Source: Acidobacteriaceae bacterium (GTDB lineage: Bacteria; Acidobacteriota; Terriglobia; Terriglobales; Acidobacteriaceae). Taken from it: 16,442 nt of DNA. The stretch is taken from assembly GCA_027306745.1 (NCBI GenBank), contig DAHUZD010000261.1, positions 1 to 16,442 of the forward strand. Direction: 5' to 3'. Under the pieces are notes generated by a model. That model ran no database searches. It had not been told where the DNA came from and saw only the letters and a program-made list of their open reading frames with translations. Of the stretch, positions 7,083 through 13,737 are shown piece by piece. The translations under genes and the position numbers were made by a program. Numbering within the stretch: position 1 is the first letter of the stretch; each line of letters opens with the position of its first letter.

Positions 7083-7910
7083 ATGCCAGAATTGCCCGAA
7101 GTGGAGACAGTGGCGCGTGGAGTGGATGAGCGCGTGCGCGGACGCAGCATTGTTTCCGTGCGCCTGGGGCGCAAGCCGGAGCCATTTAAGACTCCGCGCA
7201 CAGCTATGCTGGCCGCACTGGAAGGCCGCAGCATCGCTGGCGTGCATCGCGTGGGCAAACACATCGTCGTTGACCTGGCCGAAGCCCAGGATGGCAGCGT
7301 CCGTATGCAATGGCTGGTGCATCTGGGCATGACGGGTCGGCTGCTGGTCAGCCATGCCGATGTGCCCGTGCCGACACACACACATGCTGCCCTGCATTTG
7401 GATGACGGGCGGGAGCTGCGCTTTGTGGAGGCGCGGCTCTTTGGACGGTTGGCCCTGCACGCCATCCGCGACGGCGAAGGATTTGCCGGAACCGGACGCG
7501 AACCGCTCACAATTTCTGCAGAGGATTTTGTGACGCTTTTCTCCGGGCGCAACGCGCCGATCAAGGCGCTGCTGTTGCAGCAAACACTGCTGCACGGGGT
7601 GGGGAATATTTACGCCGACGAGAGCCTTTTTCGTTCTGATATCCTTCCCAATCGCCGGGCTTCTAGTCTGAGCCGCGCCGAGCTGCTGCGTCTGCGCCGT
7701 GCCCTGCAAAGCGTGCTGCGCCGGGCGATTGCGCGGGGTGGCTCCTCCGTCTCCGACTATGTGGATGCAGATGGAGTCCGTGGTTTCTTTCAATTGGAGC
7801 ATTGTGTGTATATGCGCACCGGCCAGCCTTGCCGAGTTTGCGGCCATCCAATCCAGCGCTCGGTTGTTGCCGGTAGGGGTACACATAGCTGTGTACACTG
7901 TCAGAAATAG
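7083..7910 (+). CDS. mutM: Formamidopyrimidine-DNA glycosylase (8-oxoG repair)
   Basis: Fpg/MutM excises 8-oxoguanine and formamidopyrimidines and nicks the abasic site by beta,delta-elimination. The 275-residue protein has the invariant N-terminus M-P2-E3-L-P-E6-V-E, where P2 becomes the catalytic N-terminal proline, and K59 (RVGKHIV) that contacts the phosphate. GVGNIYADESLFRSDILPN (172-190) is the helix-two-turn-helix region. The C-terminal zinc finger has C250/C253 (CRVC) and C270/C273 (CVHC) with R265 in its loop (VAGRGTHSC). The family residues named here are all in place. ATG 7083 follows AAGGGAG at a good distance and gives the required MPELPE start. Followed 101 bp later on the same strand by the ROK kinase gene. 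Confidence 0.97.
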   Translation: MPELPEVETVARGVDERVRGRSIVSVRLGRKPEPFKTPRTAMLAALEGRSIAGVHRVGKHIVVDLAEAQDGSVRMQWLVHLGMTGRLLVSHADVPVPTHTHAALHLDDGRELRFVEARLFGRLALHAIRDGEGFAGTGREPLTISAEDFVTLFSGRNAPIKALLLQQTLLHGVGNIYADESLFRSDILPNRRASSLSRAELLRLRRALQSVLRRAIARGGSSVSDYVDADGVRGFFQLEHCVYMRTGQPCRVCGHPIQRSVVAGRGTHSCVHCQK

Positions 7911-8011
7911 CCAAAGAGGTCTGGGAACAGTATCATGAAGGTTCCCGCTATTTCTGGGGAGGTTGCTGCTCTTGCAGAATCGGCGTACTTCTTTGGAATG
8001 AGGGCCTTCAT

Positions 8012-9043
8012 TTGTCTGGCAACTATTCGATCGGCGTTGACTTGGGGGGAACCAATCTGCGGGTTGCCGTCATGCGGCAAGAGGGAACTTTAACCGAGAC
8101 AATTGCCCTGCGCACGCGCTTGCAAGAGGGCCGGGATACGGTGGTTGCCGACATGTGCGAGGCTGTGGCCGCCTTGCATCTGCGCCAAAATGGCTCAGGA
8201 AAATGTGTGGGCATCGGCGTGGGTACACCCGGGCCGCTGGAGTTGCCTGCGGGCATATTGCGCCGTCCTCCCAACCTGCCGGGCTGGGATGGCTTTGATG
8301 TGCGCCGGGCCATTGAAAACCGGCTGAATCAACCCATTCTTTTAGAAAGCGACGCCAACGTGGCCGCGCTGGCCGAGCTGCATTTTGGTGCGGGTAAGCA
8401 TTTTGGTGTGGACTCCCTGTGCATGTTGACGCTGGGCACCGGCGTGGGCAACGGGATTGTTCTGCGCGGCCATGTCTGGCAGGGAGCCAACGGCATGGCG
8501 GGCGAGGCCGGCCACACGACCGTGGTGCCCGATGGCTTGCCCTGCGGTTGCGGCAGCCGCGGCTGCTTGGAACTCTACGCCTCGGCTACGGGATTACGCC
8601 GCATGGCGCTGGAATCCATCGCTGCGGCAGCCCAGCCGGAGTCGGCTTTAGCCAGGCTGGCCCACGCCAACGTGGAGTTTCAGGCGCGCGATGTGGCCAG
8701 GCTGGCCGAAGCGGGCGATGCCCAGGCGCAGGCCATCTTTACGGAAATGGGCCGGTGTCTTGGGCTGACGCTGGCTGCACTCATCAATACGCTCAACTTG
8801 CCACTGTACGTTTTGGGCGGTGGCAGTGCGGCAGCCTGGTCGCTCTTCGCTCCTGCGCTCTACAAGGAAATGCACGAGCGCGCCTACGTGTATCGCGCCA
8901 CCGAGCCAACCGAGGCTGAAAAGGTTGCACGCACTCCTGGCAAAACGCATGTCGCCCAGGCGGAATTAGGTGCAGACTCCGGCATTCTGGGCGCGGCCTA
9001 TTTGCCTTGGGTGGAAGTGCCTGCTCAAGGTTCTTCACTCTAA
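8012..9043 (+). CDS. ROK-family sugar kinase, probable glucokinase
   Basis: The 343-residue protein has the two-lobed actin-like ATPase fold of ROK kinases. IGVDLGGTNLRVAV (7-20) binds phosphate, GIGVGTPGPLE (67-77) and LPGWDG (89-94) line the sugar site, and SDANVAALAE (113-122) supplies the catalytic D114. LTLGTGVGNGIVLRG is the second phosphate loop, and E165/H168 (GEAGHTTV) form the ExGH motif typical of ROK glucokinases. C178, C180 and C185 (CGCGSRGC) with H168 make the structural zinc site. It would phosphorylate glucose or a related hexose with ATP; the exact sugar is inference. No ROK helix-turn-helix is present, so it is a kinase and not a NagC-type repressor. No ATG exists near the N-terminus; TTG 8012 is preceded at seven bases by GAGGG. 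Insertion 298-315 (EPTEAEKVARTPGKTHV) is longer than in most relatives. Confidence 0.92.
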   Translation: MSGNYSIGVDLGGTNLRVAVMRQEGTLTETIALRTRLQEGRDTVVADMCEAVAALHLRQNGSGKCVGIGVGTPGPLELPAGILRRPPNLPGWDGFDVRRAIENRLNQPILLESDANVAALAELHFGAGKHFGVDSLCMLTLGTGVGNGIVLRGHVWQGANGMAGEAGHTTVVPDGLPCGCGSRGCLELYASATGLRRMALESIAAAAQPESALARLAHANVEFQARDVARLAEAGDAQAQAIFTEMGRCLGLTLAALINTLNLPLYVLGGGSAAAWSLFAPALYKEMHERAYVYRATEPTEAEKVARTPGKTHVAQAELGADSGILGAAYLPWVEVPAQGSSL

Positions 9044-9065
9044 TTATGGAATTCTCGGTGCTCAT

Positions 9066-9087
9066 TCTATGATTTTTCATAGATTTT
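9066..9087 (+). terminator. Candidate weak terminator behind the ROK gene
   Basis: TCTATGA (9066-9072) and TCATAGA (9077-9083) form a 7-bp stem with a TTTT loop, followed by TTTT. It begins 22 nt after the ROK stop codon. The stem is AT-rich, so termination strength is doubtful. Confidence 0.4.
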
Positions 9088-9092
9088 CATTG

Positions 9093-9133
9093 TGGAAATC
9101 ATTGACAAATCATTGAAATCAAATGAATTTCCA
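9093..9133. repeat. AT-rich direct repeats within an inverted repeat
   Basis: AAATCATTGA occurs at 9096-9105 and again at 9107-9116, an 11-bp period close to one helical turn. The pair sits inside the arms TGGAAAT (9093-9099) and ATTTCCA (9127-9133), which are exact complements. The layout resembles an operator or a small structured element in otherwise GC-rich DNA; no binding protein can be named. Confidence 0.5.
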
Positions 9134-9671
9134 TTTGGTATTTCGATTGCACTTAGTGCTTGCGTATTCCAGCGAGGCATCCACACCCTTCGGGGTGTAT
9201 CCGAGAATCGAACGGGCCGCGGAAGGATCCAGCCAGCCACAGGCGGCGGGACACTCGGCCCAGCAAGTTCGACCGGAGTCAGTAGCGTAAGCGTTCTTCC
9301 TGCAGCCGTGCCAACAGCTGCGGATAGGTCGGCGATCAGGGGCCAACCCGTACCGGGAGGCCAGAGGCCCCGTTTCAGCGATGGATCACAGGTTTTCAGC
9401 GGCGCACGCGCCTTCCGCCTTCAATGGATGCGTGCCGCGTTCCGTAGGCTTGTGTGAAGTGGGTCTTGGGGTAGACTTGCCTTCGACCCGCATCCAGAGT
9501 AGTATTGGATTTGCCCATCACAATTTGGCTGATGCCACACCACCCCGAACCAGCGTGGCTCGCCAATAGCATTAAGAAGAGTGGACGACGCAACACCAGC
9601 GTGAAAGAGACGATCTAAAAAGACAGGTCAGCGCACGATTGCAGGTGCGTATGCTTGTCGGGCATGGCAGG

Positions 9672-9699
9672 CCAGTGTGCCGAGCAGCCGCTCCACTGG
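9672..9699. other. Bulged hairpin in the long intergenic gap
   Basis: CCAGTG (9672-9677) pairs with CACTGG (9694-9699), and inside it GAGC (9682-9685) pairs with GCTC (9690-9693) around an AGCC loop, leaving a 4-nt TGCC bulge on one side. The compact two-tier stem may be part of a structured RNA leader. Confidence 0.4.
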
Positions 9700-9842
9700 G
9701 GGCGTTTTGCAAGTGGCACCCGGCCCAAGCTGAACCGATATAACGACTGACAACTCGTACCAAGGCGGCAGAAGGGCAGACGTATGGCACCGGTGACGGT
9801 GGCCGTGTATTTCGCTCCCCAAGCCTTGCAGGGCAACAAAGC

Positions 9843-9867
9843 GGCGCCGACGCAGGCGCCAAGGAAG
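9843..9867 (+). promoter_or_regulatory. GC hairpin abutting the Shine-Dalgarno of the receiver-like gene
   Basis: GGCGCC (9843-9848) and GGCGCC (9855-9860) pair around a 6-nt loop. The next base begins AAGGAAG (9861-9867), the SD seven bases before ATG 9875. A stem touching the SD could modulate ribosome access, or stop at the SD edge and leave it free. Confidence 0.5.
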
Positions 9868-9874
9868 TGTGTGC

Positions 9875-10834
9875 ATGACAATGGAACCCGTGGAACCCAT
9901 CGCGCCGCAACAGGCCGGCCCCAATCCCATGTACCGGCGCAGACGGCGTAAGCGTAAAGGTCCGCCGAATGGACAACAGCCGCAACCATTCGCCGCGCAA
10001 AATCCCCAGCCAGGCAGTGAAGCGCAAGGCCAGGGCGGTGCGGAGCCAGCAGGACAGGCCGGACAATCTGCAGGGCAGCAGCCCACAGGGCAGTTCCGGC
10101 AGAATGGTGCTGGCCAGCAACAGCGGCCCGGCAAAAAGCGATTCTTCAAGAAGAAACAGTTCAAGAGCGCCAGCCCTGGCAATGGCCAGCCGCAACAGCA
10201 GCGCCGCAACAACCGGCAAGGTCGCCAGCCGCGCACCTTCGTCGGCCCCATGGACCACAGCTACCGCGCAGCCAACGGCAACTTTGCCGACGCACCCCCC
10301 TCCACAATCGAATTGCAGCGCAGCAATGGCAATGGCAACAGCAACGGGAATGGGAATGGCAGCCATTCGGCCAGCTATGAGGACGTGCGTGAGTTTCCGC
10401 AGGCACAAAGCCATAGCGCAGCCGCGGACGCTCCCACGCGCATCTACTGCTTTATTGAGGATCTGTTCTTCCTGGCCAAAATTCAGGAGACAGCGCGCAA
10501 GCTGGGCGTCAAGGTGGTCTTTGTGAAAAATGACAAGGACATCGTGGAGCGCCTGACCGATGCCCCAGAGAACGAACGGCCCGCGCTGATCGTTTTTGAC
10601 CTGAACAACGCCAACGCCAAACCTCTGACGCTGATTCCCAAGCTGAAGTCCAAGTTGAAGCGCAGTGCTTCGGTGATCGGCTTTCTGTCACACCTGCAAG
10701 GGGACCTGAAGGTGAAGGCCGCAGAGGCGGGCTGTGATGCGGTGATGCCGCGCTCGGCCTTCTCGCAGAACCTGCCCAACCTGCTGCGCCGCTACGGCAC
10801 CGATGAGGATGAGGCTGAATACGCCGAAGCCTAG
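9875..10834 (+). CDS. Disordered basic/Gln-Gly-rich region fused to a degenerate receiver domain
   Basis: The 319-residue product has two unlike halves. Residues 1-187 are low-complexity: an Arg/Lys block (YRRRRRKRKGPP, 20-31), Gln/Gly/Ala-rich sequence, a second basic patch (RPGKKRFFKKKQFK, 84-97) and an Asn-Gly run (151-162). This looks disordered and nucleic-acid-binding in character. Residues 188-305 fit a response-regulator receiver fold: E195/D196 after strand 1, D242 at the phospho-acceptor position (ALIVFDLNN), S272 at the Ser/Thr position (VIGFLSHL), and R293 where the conserved Lys normally sits (DAVMPRSAF). Loss of that Lys suggests a weakly phosphorylated or constitutive pseudo-receiver. 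The C-terminus is acidic. ATG 9875 is chosen because AAGGAAG lies seven bases upstream; GTG 9869 and ATG 9881 are alternatives. No kinase gene adjoins it. Role unknown. Confidence 0.85.
   Translation: MTMEPVEPIAPQQAGPNPMYRRRRRKRKGPPNGQQPQPFAAQNPQPGSEAQGQGGAEPAGQAGQSAGQQPTGQFRQNGAGQQQRPGKKRFFKKKQFKSASPGNGQPQQQRRNNRQGRQPRTFVGPMDHSYRAANGNFADAPPSTIELQRSNGNGNSNGNGNGSHSASYEDVREFPQAQSHSAAADAPTRIYCFIEDLFFLAKIQETARKLGVKVVFVKNDKDIVERLTDAPENERPALIVFDLNNANAKPLTLIPKLKSKLKRSASVIGFLSHLQGDLKVKAAEAGCDAVMPRSAFSQNLPNLLRRYGTDEDEAEYAEA
10325..10360 (+). repeat. Asn-Gly codon repeat
   Basis: Twelve codons alternate Asn with Gly (one Ser), built mainly from AATGGC/AATGGG/AACGGG units, within the disordered half of the receiver-like gene. 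The near-identical hexamers suggest expansion by replication slippage, so copy number may differ between strains. Confidence 0.7.
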
Positions 10835-10862
10835 GGCGTAGCGCCGTTGGACGCAAAACAAG

Positions 10863-11201
10863 CTAGCCCGGAGGCCAGTGCATGGCGCGGCCTCCGAGCA
10901 GATGCACATGCAAGTGATCCACCGTCTGTCCGCCATCCGCTCCACTGTTGAGCACCACGCGGAACCCATTCGTCAAGCCAAGTTTTTTTGCTAGATCCGC
11001 CGAGACCTGCATCAGGTGACCCAGCAGAGCCGCATGTTCTGGCTCCACATGCGCCAGTGAAACCAGATGCTGGCGTGGAATCACCAGCAGGTGCGTGGGT
11101 GCCTGCGGATTCACGTCATGGAACGCAAGGCAGAGGCCGTCCTCGTATTCTTTACGCGCAGGAATCGCGCCGTCGACAATTTTGCAGAAGATGCAGTCCA
11201 T
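10863..11201 (-). CDS. hinT: HIT-family purine nucleoside phosphoramidase (HinT type)
   Basis: The 112-residue protein is a single HIT domain of the HinT/protein-kinase-C-interacting branch, which hydrolyses adenosine 5'-phosphoramidates and aminoacyl-adenylates. It begins MDCIFCKIVDGAIPA with a C3/C6 pair, has THLLVIPRQH (36-45), NSGADGGQTVDHLHVHLLGG (85-104) with triad H96-H98-H100, and the conserved C-terminal W-P-P-G. Length and motifs match bacterial HinT closely. AAGG lies eight bases before ATG 11201. The YdjM-like gene ends 13 nt upstream on the same strand, so the two are probably co-transcribed. It is the second HIT protein of the window, from a different branch than the one at 3928. 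Confidence 0.94.
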   Translation of the reverse strand: MDCIFCKIVDGAIPARKEYEDGLCLAFHDVNPQAPTHLLVIPRQHLVSLAHVEPEHAALLGHLMQVSADLAKKLGLTNGFRVVLNSGADGGQTVDHLHVHLLGGRAMHWPPG

Positions 11202-11214
11202 AAAATGCGCCTTG

Positions 11215-11904
11215 TTATTTTTCAGGAAATTTGAGCGTAGCCGTTTCTGTCACTGGGTGGCAAAGGGTGCGGTGCCGATCAATCCAATAGGCCCAGGGCA
11301 CCAGCACCCAAAGGCACAATGCACTGTAAGCTAGCGCTTGATTATTCGTGGGCCCGGGTCCGAGCAGGGCACTCACATACGCTGCGAGAAGCAAGCCGAT
11401 CATGCTCCAGAGTAAAAAACTTCCCAGAAAGTCTTTCGCTCGCGTGGTCAGTAAATAGACGACCAAGCCTGCCGACAGAAGGAAAACTTCCACAGCCACG
11501 GTCCACGAAGGACAGCGCCACAGTCCCATTCCTGCCAATGGGCCGCCGGGCCACAGCGGCAGGTCCGGGATATGTACGACAAAATCTAATATCCAGTGAC
11601 TGGGAACGAGCGCTGCCACGAGTATCGCTCCACGCATGTCCTTGCGGAGCCTGTAATAGAGCAGCCCAAACAGCAGGCCACCCAACACGCCTGTCAGCAG
11701 GCTATGAGAGATCGGATAGCTGATGAAGTCAAGTCTCAGGGTTGGTAATTGACCGTGCAGGATGCGCACGTGTTCGATGCCAAGCAACAGCAGGATGGGC
11801 CAGAAAAGATCGGCAAGCTGAGCCGCTAGAATCAATGTTCCCAAGGATGTTCGCGGCGCAAACCGCTTTGCCCCCAATGCTACGCCATAATGACCAAGAA
11901 ACAT
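11215..11904 (-). CDS. YdjM-like inner-membrane protein, putative metal-dependent hydrolase
   Basis: The 229-residue protein has about six hydrophobic segments. It carries scattered His/Asp residues in the arrangement of the YdjM/LexA-regulated inner-membrane putative hydrolase family: GHYGVALGAKR near the N-terminus (H5), LADLFWP (D32), YPISHSLLTG (H67) and SHWILDFVVHIPDLP (H103, D107, H111). These could bind a metal at the membrane face, but no substrate has been established for the family to my knowledge. AGGAG lies ten bases before ATG 11904. It is followed 13 nt later by hinT, and the rlpA-like gene lies 87 bp upstream on the same strand. I see no LexA-type box before it, so SOS control, reported for E. 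coli ydjM, is not supported here. Confidence 0.8.
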   Translation of the reverse strand: MFLGHYGVALGAKRFAPRTSLGTLILAAQLADLFWPILLLLGIEHVRILHGQLPTLRLDFISYPISHSLLTGVLGGLLFGLLYYRLRKDMRGAILVAALVPSHWILDFVVHIPDLPLWPGGPLAGMGLWRCPSWTVAVEVFLLSAGLVVYLLTTRAKDFLGSFLLWSMIGLLLAAYVSALLGPGPTNNQALAYSALCLWVLVPWAYWIDRHRTLCHPVTETATLKFPEK

Positions 11905-11991
11905 GTCTCATCATCTCCTGAAGGCAATGTAGCATCGCGCATGGGAGAAAGAACACAGGATGCAGAAAATTTACACGCGGAGGGGTATAGC

Positions 11992-12783
11992 TCAATCGAC
12001 GCGGACCAGATACGCAACGGCCTCTTCGGTGTGAAGCGTCCGTACGATGCGCTCGGCGGTGCTGCGCTCCTCCCCTTGCGGGCGCAGCCGCACCCAGTAG
12101 CCGGAGTTGCCGGCAAACTCGATCACGTAGGCCGCGGGATAGGCTCGCTCCAGGTGGTTGCGCATGGCCACAGCCCGGCCACGGCTGCGGAAGGCTCCGA
12201 TCTGGACGATCCAGCGCCCACCGGTGAAGATAGGCTTCGGGGTCTTCAGCACATCCATGCGCACGTGGGCAACGCCCATGCGAAAGACGCCGGTGCGCTT
12301 GGCTGCTCCGCGTGACAGGTCGATCATGCGCCCAGGAATAAACGGGCCGCGATCCGTGATGGTGACCACGACGGATTGCTGCGTGGCCAGGTTGGTGACG
12401 CGCACGACGGATCCCATGGGCAGCATTTTGTTGGCTGCCGTCATCGCGTCCTGGTGGTAGACCTGTCCATTGGCGGCGTGGCTGTGGCGATAGGGTTCTC
12501 CATACCAACTGGCGAGGCCCACCTCACTGTAAAGAATTTTTCCCTTGTGATGCTCTGGAATCTCGACAGGCGCTGGCTCCTGCGGACGGGTGGCGCGTGC
12601 CGGTGGAATGGGCAGTTCCTGTTGAACCTCTGGCGGCGGCGGCTCGTAGGCTTCGGGTTGTTTGTGGTGGCACCCAGCCAAAAGGCCAAGTGCCAGTAAA
12701 GCGAGAACGCGCAGCGCTGCGCATCGGTACTGTCCAGGGCGCGGATTGGGTTTGTGCATCGTGCGCAGAGTCCTCTGCATCAT
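11992..12783 (-). CDS. rlpA: RlpA-like lipoprotein with DPBB and SPOR domains
   Basis: RlpA proteins are outer-membrane lipoproteins that bind denuded septal glycan through SPOR; some are lytic transglycosylases. The 263-residue product has a lipobox LLAGC (C38), a Pro/Glu-rich spacer (45-80), a double-psi beta-barrel at about 88-178 (GLASWYGEPY, AANGQVYHQDAMTAAN, VRVTNLATQQSVVV, TDRGPFIPGRMIDLSRGAA) and a C-terminal SPOR domain at about 188-262 (WIVQIGAFRSRGRAVAMRNH). D144 in TDRGPF matches the catalytic Asp (P. aeruginosa D157). The residue 26 positions before it, where the catalytic His (H131) is expected in TAAHxTLP, is N118 (codon 12430-12432). Transglycosylase activity is thus doubtful. 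ATG 12783 is used; ATG 12759 has AGAGGA eleven bases ahead and may be the true start. It heads the - strand series with the YdjM-like gene and hinT. Confidence 0.9.
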   Translation of the reverse strand: MMQRTLRTMHKPNPRPGQYRCAALRVLALLALGLLAGCHHKQPEAYEPPPPEVQQELPIPPARATRPQEPAPVEIPEHHKGKILYSEVGLASWYGEPYRHSHAANGQVYHQDAMTAANKMLPMGSVVRVTNLATQQSVVVTITDRGPFIPGRMIDLSRGAAKRTGVFRMGVAHVRMDVLKTPKPIFTGGRWIVQIGAFRSRGRAVAMRNHLERAYPAAYVIEFAGNSGYWVRLRPQGEERSTAERIVRTLHTEEAVAYLVRVD

Positions 12784-12949
12784 TATCGTGGATGAAGCGA
12801 GAGGATGGCTGGCACAATTGAATAAAAAATTCTGTGGCCAAAATGGATGTTCTAGTGCTGGTAAGTAAATTTATAGATTTTTTTGAGTGGTGATAACGAA
12901 TCAGATTCGCTTACGTCTAAGCAATATGCTCTCGAAATGAAGGTTGTTC
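12784..12949. promoter_or_regulatory. AT-rich divergent control region with a palindrome
   Basis: This 166-bp gap separates two genes reading outward. It is AT-rich (12820-12890) and must hold promoters for both, though no hexamer pair is convincing; TATAGA at 12872-12877 is the best + strand -10. CGAATCAGATTCG (12897-12909) is a perfect 13-nt palindrome about 40 bp before the + strand start codon and could be an operator. Confidence 0.45.
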
Positions 12950-13681
12950 ATGCTGGAAGTGCGTTGGGCCGGTTTTCTCTTGGTGTGGGTTTGCCTGGGC
13001 TGGATGCCACAACTGTCTGCGCAACAGAGTGCGCTGGCGGTGTTGCCGGATGCACCCATGCCGCAGATGGCTGCTGGTGCCGTCCCAGATCACGCGGTCA
13101 GTACAAGTGGCTCCGCGCCTGCGTTGCCGTATGCGCCGCTGTATGATCGAACAATTTTTACCAATCAACGGGCACGGCCGCTGCTTGGCATCGACAAATT
13201 GAAGTATGCCGGGGTGGAGATGCTTCGCCCCATCAATATTCCCCATGCCATGGTTTCGGCGGAGTTCAGCCAATTCCAAGGCGGCGATCCGAAATATGGA
13301 AATGACTTTGGCGCGTACGAAGAGCGCCTGGGAGCGGCCATGCTGCGTGAAACCAGCTACCGGCTGTTCGCCGACGGAGTCTTCCCGCTGCTGTTGCATG
13401 AAGACCCGCGCTACTACCGCTTGGATCAGGGACCTGCACACAAGCGTCTGGAGTATGCCTTTACGCGCACATTTGTCACACGCAACGATGCGGGCCAATG
13501 GGTTCCCAATTATGCGACGCTGCTGGGCCATGCTGCGGGTGCGGCCCTGGCGCTCAGCTACTATCCCGATACCAGTCAGGGCGGCGGAGTGGTGCTGCGC
13601 ACCTTTGCAGACTCCATTGCCGTGCAGATTGGCCTGGACATGGTGCGGGAGTTTGCGCCCAAGCTCCGCTTCCTGCTCTAA
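12950..13681 (+). CDS. Secreted protein of unknown function (Acidobacteria-type)
   Basis: The 243-residue protein begins with a clear signal peptide (WAGFLLVWVCLGWMPQLSAQ, cleavage near residue 25) followed by the LPDAP motif that I associate with exported acidobacterial proteins. The mature part carries TIFTNQRARPLLGIDKL (68-84), a conserved-looking block FPLLLHEDPRYYRL (145-158), YAFTRTFVTRNDAGQWVPNY (169-188), then small-residue helices HAAGAALALSYYP and a C-terminal amphipathic segment. The pattern recalls uncharacterised envelope proteins that occur in many copies in Acidobacteria; no enzymatic motif is visible. AAGG lies six bases before ATG 12950. It ends 56 bp before cheA on the same strand and could share a transcript with it, but there is no evidence for a chemotaxis role. 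Confidence 0.8.
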   Translation: MLEVRWAGFLLVWVCLGWMPQLSAQQSALAVLPDAPMPQMAAGAVPDHAVSTSGSAPALPYAPLYDRTIFTNQRARPLLGIDKLKYAGVEMLRPINIPHAMVSAEFSQFQGGDPKYGNDFGAYEERLGAAMLRETSYRLFADGVFPLLLHEDPRYYRLDQGPAHKRLEYAFTRTFVTRNDAGQWVPNYATLLGHAAGAALALSYYPDTSQGGGVVLRTFADSIAVQIGLDMVREFAPKLRFLL

Positions 13682-13737
13682 CCCATCACGCAAACCAATC
13701 TGGATAGGTGAAAACTGCCGGGAGTTCCTTCTGACTC

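Larger units (their letters stand above)
9044..9874. other. Long gap (831 bp) without a convincing gene
   Basis: No open frame here has a recognisable domain together with a credible start. The first about 120 bp are AT-rich and repeat-bearing. About 9165-9600 is GC-rich with short frames on both strands; a - strand segment reading LDPSAARSILGYTPKGVDAS looks vaguely protein-like but is cut off, so this may be a decayed gene. Positions 9600-9874 hold several hairpins and a TATAAC at 9739-9744, and could be the leader of the downstream gene or a small RNA. I do not recognise tmRNA, SRP RNA, RNase P or a known riboswitch core. Confidence 0.5.

Noticed and set aside
7935..8090. A 51-codon ATG frame across the ROK gene start
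   Set aside because: It runs out of frame into the ROK coding sequence, has no SD and shows no recognisable composition.
9119..9457. Opposed short frames (75 aa on -, 121 aa on +) in the long gap
   Set aside because: Neither has a domain or SD; the - frame has one vaguely protein-like segment, too short to call beyond a possible relic.
9572..10414. A 280-codon - strand frame opposite the receiver-like gene
   Set aside because: It reads through the complement of the low-complexity coding repeats (Leu/Ala/Cys-rich noise) and has no credible start.
11980..12015. GGGGTATAGCTCAATCG, resembling the start of a tRNA
   Set aside because: The D-arm does not pair, no anticodon or TTCGA arm follows, and it overlaps the rlpA 3' end.
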